Shown one piece after another: positions 15,476 to 18,491 of a stretch of 18,491 nucleotides of DNA; the stretch's first letter is position 1, and each line of letters starts with the position of its first letter. The position numbers and the translations under genes were made by a program. The notes under the pieces are model-generated. The model saw nothing but the letters and a program-made list of their open reading frames with translations. It did not search any database and was not told the origin of the DNA. The stretch spans positions 1 through 18,491 of the forward strand of contig JAABTB010000005.1 in assembly GCA_011390085.1 (NCBI GenBank), in the 5' to 3' direction. The DNA is from Desulfobacula sp. (GTDB taxonomy: Bacteria > Desulfobacterota > Desulfobacteria > Desulfobacterales > Desulfobacteraceae).

Positions 15476-15511
15476 AAAGGCCACGGACACTTTAAGTTCG
15501 TGGCCTTTTTT
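15476..15511 (+). terminator. Rho-independent terminator ending the kdsA-to-tRNA block
   Basis: AAAGGCCACGGAC (15476-15488) pairs with GTTCGTGGCCTTT (15496-15508) through 13 pairs including one G-U, with a 7-nt loop and a T-tract (15506-15511). It begins 8 bases after the tRNA CCA end and is the only clear intrinsic terminator in the window, so transcripts from the upstream block probably stop here. Confidence 0.93.
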
Positions 15512-15533
15512 AATTGATCAGGATGAACATAAG

Positions 15534-15728
15534 ATGAGTAAAGACGACAGAATAAATTGCTTTAAATGTGAATTCTTCTATATCACCTGGAATTCACAGC
15601 ATCCTAACGGCTGCAAGGCCATGGGGTTTAAGAGCAAATTATTGCCCAGTGTCGTTGTCTATCAGTCATCGGGGAAACCCTGTGCCTTTTATAAAGAAAA
15701 AAAGCCCAGGTTGCCGGATCCACCTTGA
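15534..15728 (+). CDS. Conserved-looking 64-residue protein with four cysteines (possible metal-binding)
   Basis: I do not recognise a named function. Cysteines at 9, 12, 27 and 50 (NCFKCEFFYITW, GCKAMGFKSK, GKPCAFY) could form a zinc site of the C-x2-C...C...C kind. The pattern of aromatic residues, H23-P24 and the SG-x-PC motif suggests a constrained small domain rather than a random ORF, and I recall similar short proteins in Desulfobacterota, without being able to check. AGGA around 15520-15523 lies about ten bases before the ATG. It stands alone between the terminator and the ClpX-like gene, 32 bp before the latter, and may share its transcript. There is no signal peptide or membrane segment. 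Confidence 0.75.
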   Translation: MSKDDRINCFKCEFFYITWNSQHPNGCKAMGFKSKLLPSVVVYQSSGKPCAFYKEKKPRLPDPP

Positions 15729-15760
15729 ATTATTTATTTCCTTGTTTATATTAAACGATT

Positions 15761-17506
15761 ATGAAAGAAGACAACGAAATCCGATCGCAAGATCCAAAAA
15801 AAATAGAAAAAGAACTGGGCGAGTTCCTGAATAAGAAATTTGGCGGAACCGTAAAAATTATTTCTCCTTCTGCCCTTCCGCAACAGGATTCAATGTCGGG
15901 AACCCCTGCATTCAGAGGAAAGAAGGCCCTTCTCAATTTTAATCTGAAACCAACGGAGTTGATTGCCTACCTGGATCAATATGTGGTCCGTCAGGATACG
16001 GCCAAATCGGTTCTGGCGACCAAAATATGCACTCATTTCAACCGGATAAGACATTCACAGGTTACCGGAGAAGGCGTATCCAAAATTACGGGCAATATCA
16101 AATCCAATATTTTGATGTTGGGACCCACCGGAATTGGTAAAACCTATCTGATTAAATTGATTGCCAAAAAAATAGGTGTCCCTTTTGTCAAGGCCGACGC
16201 CACCAAATTTTCGGAAACAGGATATGTGGGTGGTGATGTTGAGGATTTGATCCGGGATCTGGTCAAAGAGGCCAATGATGATATTGAACTGGCCGAATGC
16301 GGAATCGTTTATATTGATGAAATTGATAAAATTGCTGCAAGCCCCAATGTCATCGGTGCCCAGGTATCCAGAACAGGAGTGCAGAGAGCCCTTTTAAAAC
16401 CCATGGAAGAAACCGATGTGGACCTGAAGGTCCCCCATGACCCGGTTTCAATGATGCAGGAACTGGAAGCCTATCAGAGAACCGGCAAAAGAAACCGGCG
16501 GAAGGTTAATACCGCCAATATTCTTTTTATTGTCAGCGGTGCCTTTTCAGGACTCTCCGAAGTCATCCGGCGGAGGCTTTCCAAACAGACGATTGGTTTT
16601 GGATCCAATCTCATCAAATCCCAGAAGGATGAAGACCTTCTCAGGCAAACCAAGGCCGAGGATCTCGTAGAATTCGGATTTGAGTCGGAATTTGTGGGTC
16701 GGCTTCCCGTCCGGTGTGTCCTGGATCCCTTGAGTGAAGAAGATCTCTATGCAATTCTGAAAATGCCCAATAATCCGGTTATCTTGAGCAAACGCCTTGA
16801 TTTCAGCGCCTATGGCATCAAAATCGTGTTCGGTGACGAAGCCTTGCGGGTATTTGCCCATAAGGCGTCTAAAGAGAATACGGGTGCTCGGGGACTGGTC
16901 AGTGTTGCTGAAGAAGCCTTGCTCGATTTTGAAGAAAAACTGCCTTCCCGGGACATTACACGGTTTGCCGTTACCGGAGAACTGTTGACAAACCCGAAAA
17001 AAAATGTCCTGGATCTGTTGTCAAAGAAGAATGAATCCCATTGGAATTTGGAATATGAAAGGGTGTTTCTGGATCATCAAAACAATATCCTGTCCTATCT
17101 GACAGACCATTGGAAAACCTTTTCCATCAAATACGGGCTGACGCTTTCCGAAGTCCGGTGCCGGATGGCAGCCTTGTATTTTTGCAACAATGTCATGGAA
17201 ATTGAGGATGCCGTTAAAAAAATCAAAGGGTTCCATGACTCGGTAAAAGAAATTGAGCTTGAAGTGTCCAAAACCTATAACCTGAATATTGTTTTTGAAG
17301 AAGATGCCATTGATTTTCTCATCGAACAATTCATCAACCATAATGCCGCCAGTGAGGAAATATTATCAAATATCTATTCAACCTATTATGACGGATTCAA
17401 TCTTATCCGGGAAAAAACAGGTAAAAACAGGTTCTTTCTGTCAAAAAACGCATTAACAGATCATGAGACCTATCTCAACGATCTAATCCGAAAAGAGATA
17501 AAATGA
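15761..17506 (+). CDS. ClpX-like AAA+ ATPase with C-terminal extension
   Basis: Divergent ClpX-family unfoldase. The core (about 60-410) aligns by eye with ClpX: Walker A GPTGIGKT (121-128), pore loop GYVG (154-157), Walker B IVYIDEID (182-189), ILFIVSGAFSGL (254-265), IGF loop TIGFGSN (277-283), arginine finger in FVGRLPV (311-317) and sensor-2 GARG (375-378). Differences from ClpX: the N-terminal zinc-binding domain is absent, replaced by 60 non-cysteine residues. The RKH pore loop is replaced by a segment ending KRNRRK. About 170 extra C-terminal residues include what looks like a second lid domain (508-570). The retained IGF loop suggests docking to ClpP, but no clpP is nearby. The ribosome site is weak. 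The stop overlaps the ahbC-like start. Substrates are unknown. Confidence 0.88.
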   Translation: MKEDNEIRSQDPKKIEKELGEFLNKKFGGTVKIISPSALPQQDSMSGTPAFRGKKALLNFNLKPTELIAYLDQYVVRQDTAKSVLATKICTHFNRIRHSQVTGEGVSKITGNIKSNILMLGPTGIGKTYLIKLIAKKIGVPFVKADATKFSETGYVGGDVEDLIRDLVKEANDDIELAECGIVYIDEIDKIAASPNVIGAQVSRTGVQRALLKPMEETDVDLKVPHDPVSMMQELEAYQRTGKRNRRKVNTANILFIVSGAFSGLSEVIRRRLSKQTIGFGSNLIKSQKDEDLLRQTKAEDLVEFGFESEFVGRLPVRCVLDPLSEEDLYAILKMPNNPVILSKRLDFSAYGIKIVFGDEALRVFAHKASKENTGARGLVSVAEEALLDFEEKLPSRDITRFAVTGELLTNPKKNVLDLLSKKNESHWNLEYERVFLDHQNNILSYLTDHWKTFSIKYGLTLSEVRCRMAALYFCNNVMEIEDAVKKIKGFHDSVKEIELEVSKTYNLNIVFEEDAIDFLIEQFINHNAASEEILSNIYSTYYDGFNLIREKTGKNRFFLSKNALTDHETYLNDLIRKEIK

Positions 17507-18491
17507 TTGGAATTTCAAAACTTTATTGCGCCACTGTAGAACCCTCTGATGCATTACGATACTCAAGGGATTCAGGACAACTGCCCTCGCATCTCCTGCA
17601 ATTTTCAAAGGACAAAAAACCGGTTGTGGTCTGGAATATGACCCAACGCTGCAATCTCAAATGCGTCCACTGCTACGCAAGATCAGAAGACCTGTCCTAT
17701 GATAATGAACTCACCCATGAGCAAAGCATTGCCATGATCGATGATCTTGCCGGTTTCGGCGTTCCGGTGCTTCTGTTTTCCGGGGGCGAACCCCTGACCC
17801 ATCCGAGGCTTGTGGAATATGCGCAATATGCCGTCAAAAAAGGAATGAGGGCCGTGATTTCCACCAACGGCACCCTGATTACCAAAGAAAAAGCCAAAAC
17901 CTTGAAAGAGATCGGCTTATCCTATGTCGGCATCAGCCTGGACGGCCTTGAAGAAACCCATGATCTGTTCAGGGGGGTCAAGGGTTCTTTTAAAAAGGCC
18001 ATGGCCGCCATTGAAAATTGCAAGGAAGCCGGCATCAAAGTGGGACTCCGGTTCACCATCAACAAAAGAAATGTAAAAGACATCCCCGGCATTTTTGACC
18101 TTCTTGAAGAAAAAAATATTCCCAGGGCCTGTTTCTATCACCTGGTCTATTCCGGCCGGGGATCGGAAATCGCCAAGGAAGACCTTTCCCATGAGGAAAC
18201 CAGAAAAGTGCTGGATTTGATTATGGACCGGACCCGGGATCTCCATGACCGGCTTCTGCCCAAAGAAATCCTGACGGTGGATAATCATGCGGACGGACCC
18301 TATGTTTATCAGCGGCTTCTGGATGAGAACCCGGAAAGGGCTGCCGAAGTTCTGGAACTTCTGGAAATGAATGAGGGCAATAATTCAGGCCGGGGGATCG
18401 GTTGTATTTCATGGGACGGGGAAGTCTACCCCGATCAGTTCTGGAGGGAAAAAAGCCTTGGAAATATCAAGGATAAGCCCTTTTCAGAAAT
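17503..18491 (+). CDS. ahbC: Radical SAM heme-biosynthesis protein, AhbC-like (12,18-didecarboxysiroheme deacetylase), 3' end outside window
   Basis: Radical SAM enzyme of the siroheme-dependent heme pathway, removing acetate side chains from didecarboxysiroheme to give Fe-coproporphyrin III. The 329 residues present include the family opening MIGISKLYC...EPSDALRY, the cluster motif C50-x3-C54-x2-C57 in RCNLKCVHCY, GGEP (94-97), STNGT (120-124) and, late, GCISWDGEVYPDQFW with C301, the first of the expected C-terminal auxiliary-cluster (SPASM-type) cysteines. Close relatives are NirJ of heme d1 synthesis; lack of nearby nir genes and the likely sulfate-reducer host favour AhbC. The ATG overlaps the stop of the ClpX-like gene (ATGA). 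Siroheme decarboxylase ahbAB and ahbD are not in the window. Confidence 0.87.
   Translation, partial: MIGISKLYCATVEPSDALRYSRDSGQLPSHLLQFSKDKKPVVVWNMTQRCNLKCVHCYARSEDLSYDNELTHEQSIAMIDDLAGFGVPVLLFSGGEPLTHPRLVEYAQYAVKKGMRAVISTNGTLITKEKAKTLKEIGLSYVGISLDGLEETHDLFRGVKGSFKKAMAAIENCKEAGIKVGLRFTINKRNVKDIPGIFDLLEEKNIPRACFYHLVYSGRGSEIAKEDLSHEETRKVLDLIMDRTRDLHDRLLPKEILTVDNHADGPYVYQRLLDENPERAAEVLELLEMNEGNNSGRGIGCISWDGEVYPDQFWREKSLGNIKDKPFSE

Noticed and set aside
1..18491. Mobile elements, CRISPR arrays or phage genes
   Set aside because: No transposase, integrase, regularly spaced repeats or attachment-site duplication next to the tRNA was seen.

Overview
The window looks like chromosome from a Gram-negative, sulfate-reducing-type bacterium of the Desulfobacterota, most like the Desulfobacterales. 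This is inferred from gene content, not from a database search. The lipopolysaccharide genes kdsA, kdsC and lptCAB require an outer membrane. A radical SAM gene of the alternative (siroheme-dependent) heme pathway and a DUF39-type homocysteine-synthesis gene are a combination typical of sulfate reducers and methanogens. Gene density is very high, the longest gap is about 155 bp, and no mobile element, CRISPR array or phage gene was seen.

Left block (1-6176, minus strand, read right to left): a membrane-anchored M23 metallopeptidase, the DUF39 homocysteine-synthesis protein, signal peptidase I (lepB), pyrB, pyrC and the N-terminal half of a sigma-54-dependent response regulator that runs off the left edge. 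Genes are separated by 10-41 bp or overlap, so most or all may be one transcript.

Divergent gap (6177-6331): a short regulatory region with three AGTAAA boxes at exact 11-bp spacing, a weak sigma-70-like promoter and a palindrome just before kdsA.

Central block (6332-15511, plus strand): kdsA-kdsC-lptC-lptA-lptB (Kdo synthesis and LPS transport), then rpoN-hpf-ptsN-rapZ-EIIA(Man) (sigma-54, ribosome hibernation and regulatory phosphotransferase parts), then gap-tpiA-secG and a tRNA-Leu(GAG), ended by a clear intrinsic terminator. Many junctions are ATGA overlaps or gaps of a few bases, suggesting one long co-transcribed unit with possible internal promoters.

Right block (15534-18491, plus strand): a 64-residue four-cysteine protein, a divergent ClpX-like AAA+ ATPase with an unusual C-terminal extension, and, overlapping its stop codon, the 5' part of an ahbC-like radical SAM heme-biosynthesis gene cut by the window end.

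Most of the window is conserved housekeeping sequence. The least ordinary element is the ClpX-like ATPase. It has no N-terminal zinc domain and lacks the canonical RKH loop, keeps the IGF (ClpP-docking) loop, and appears to carry a second, degenerate copy of its AAA+ lid domain. It is translationally coupled to a heme-pathway gene.
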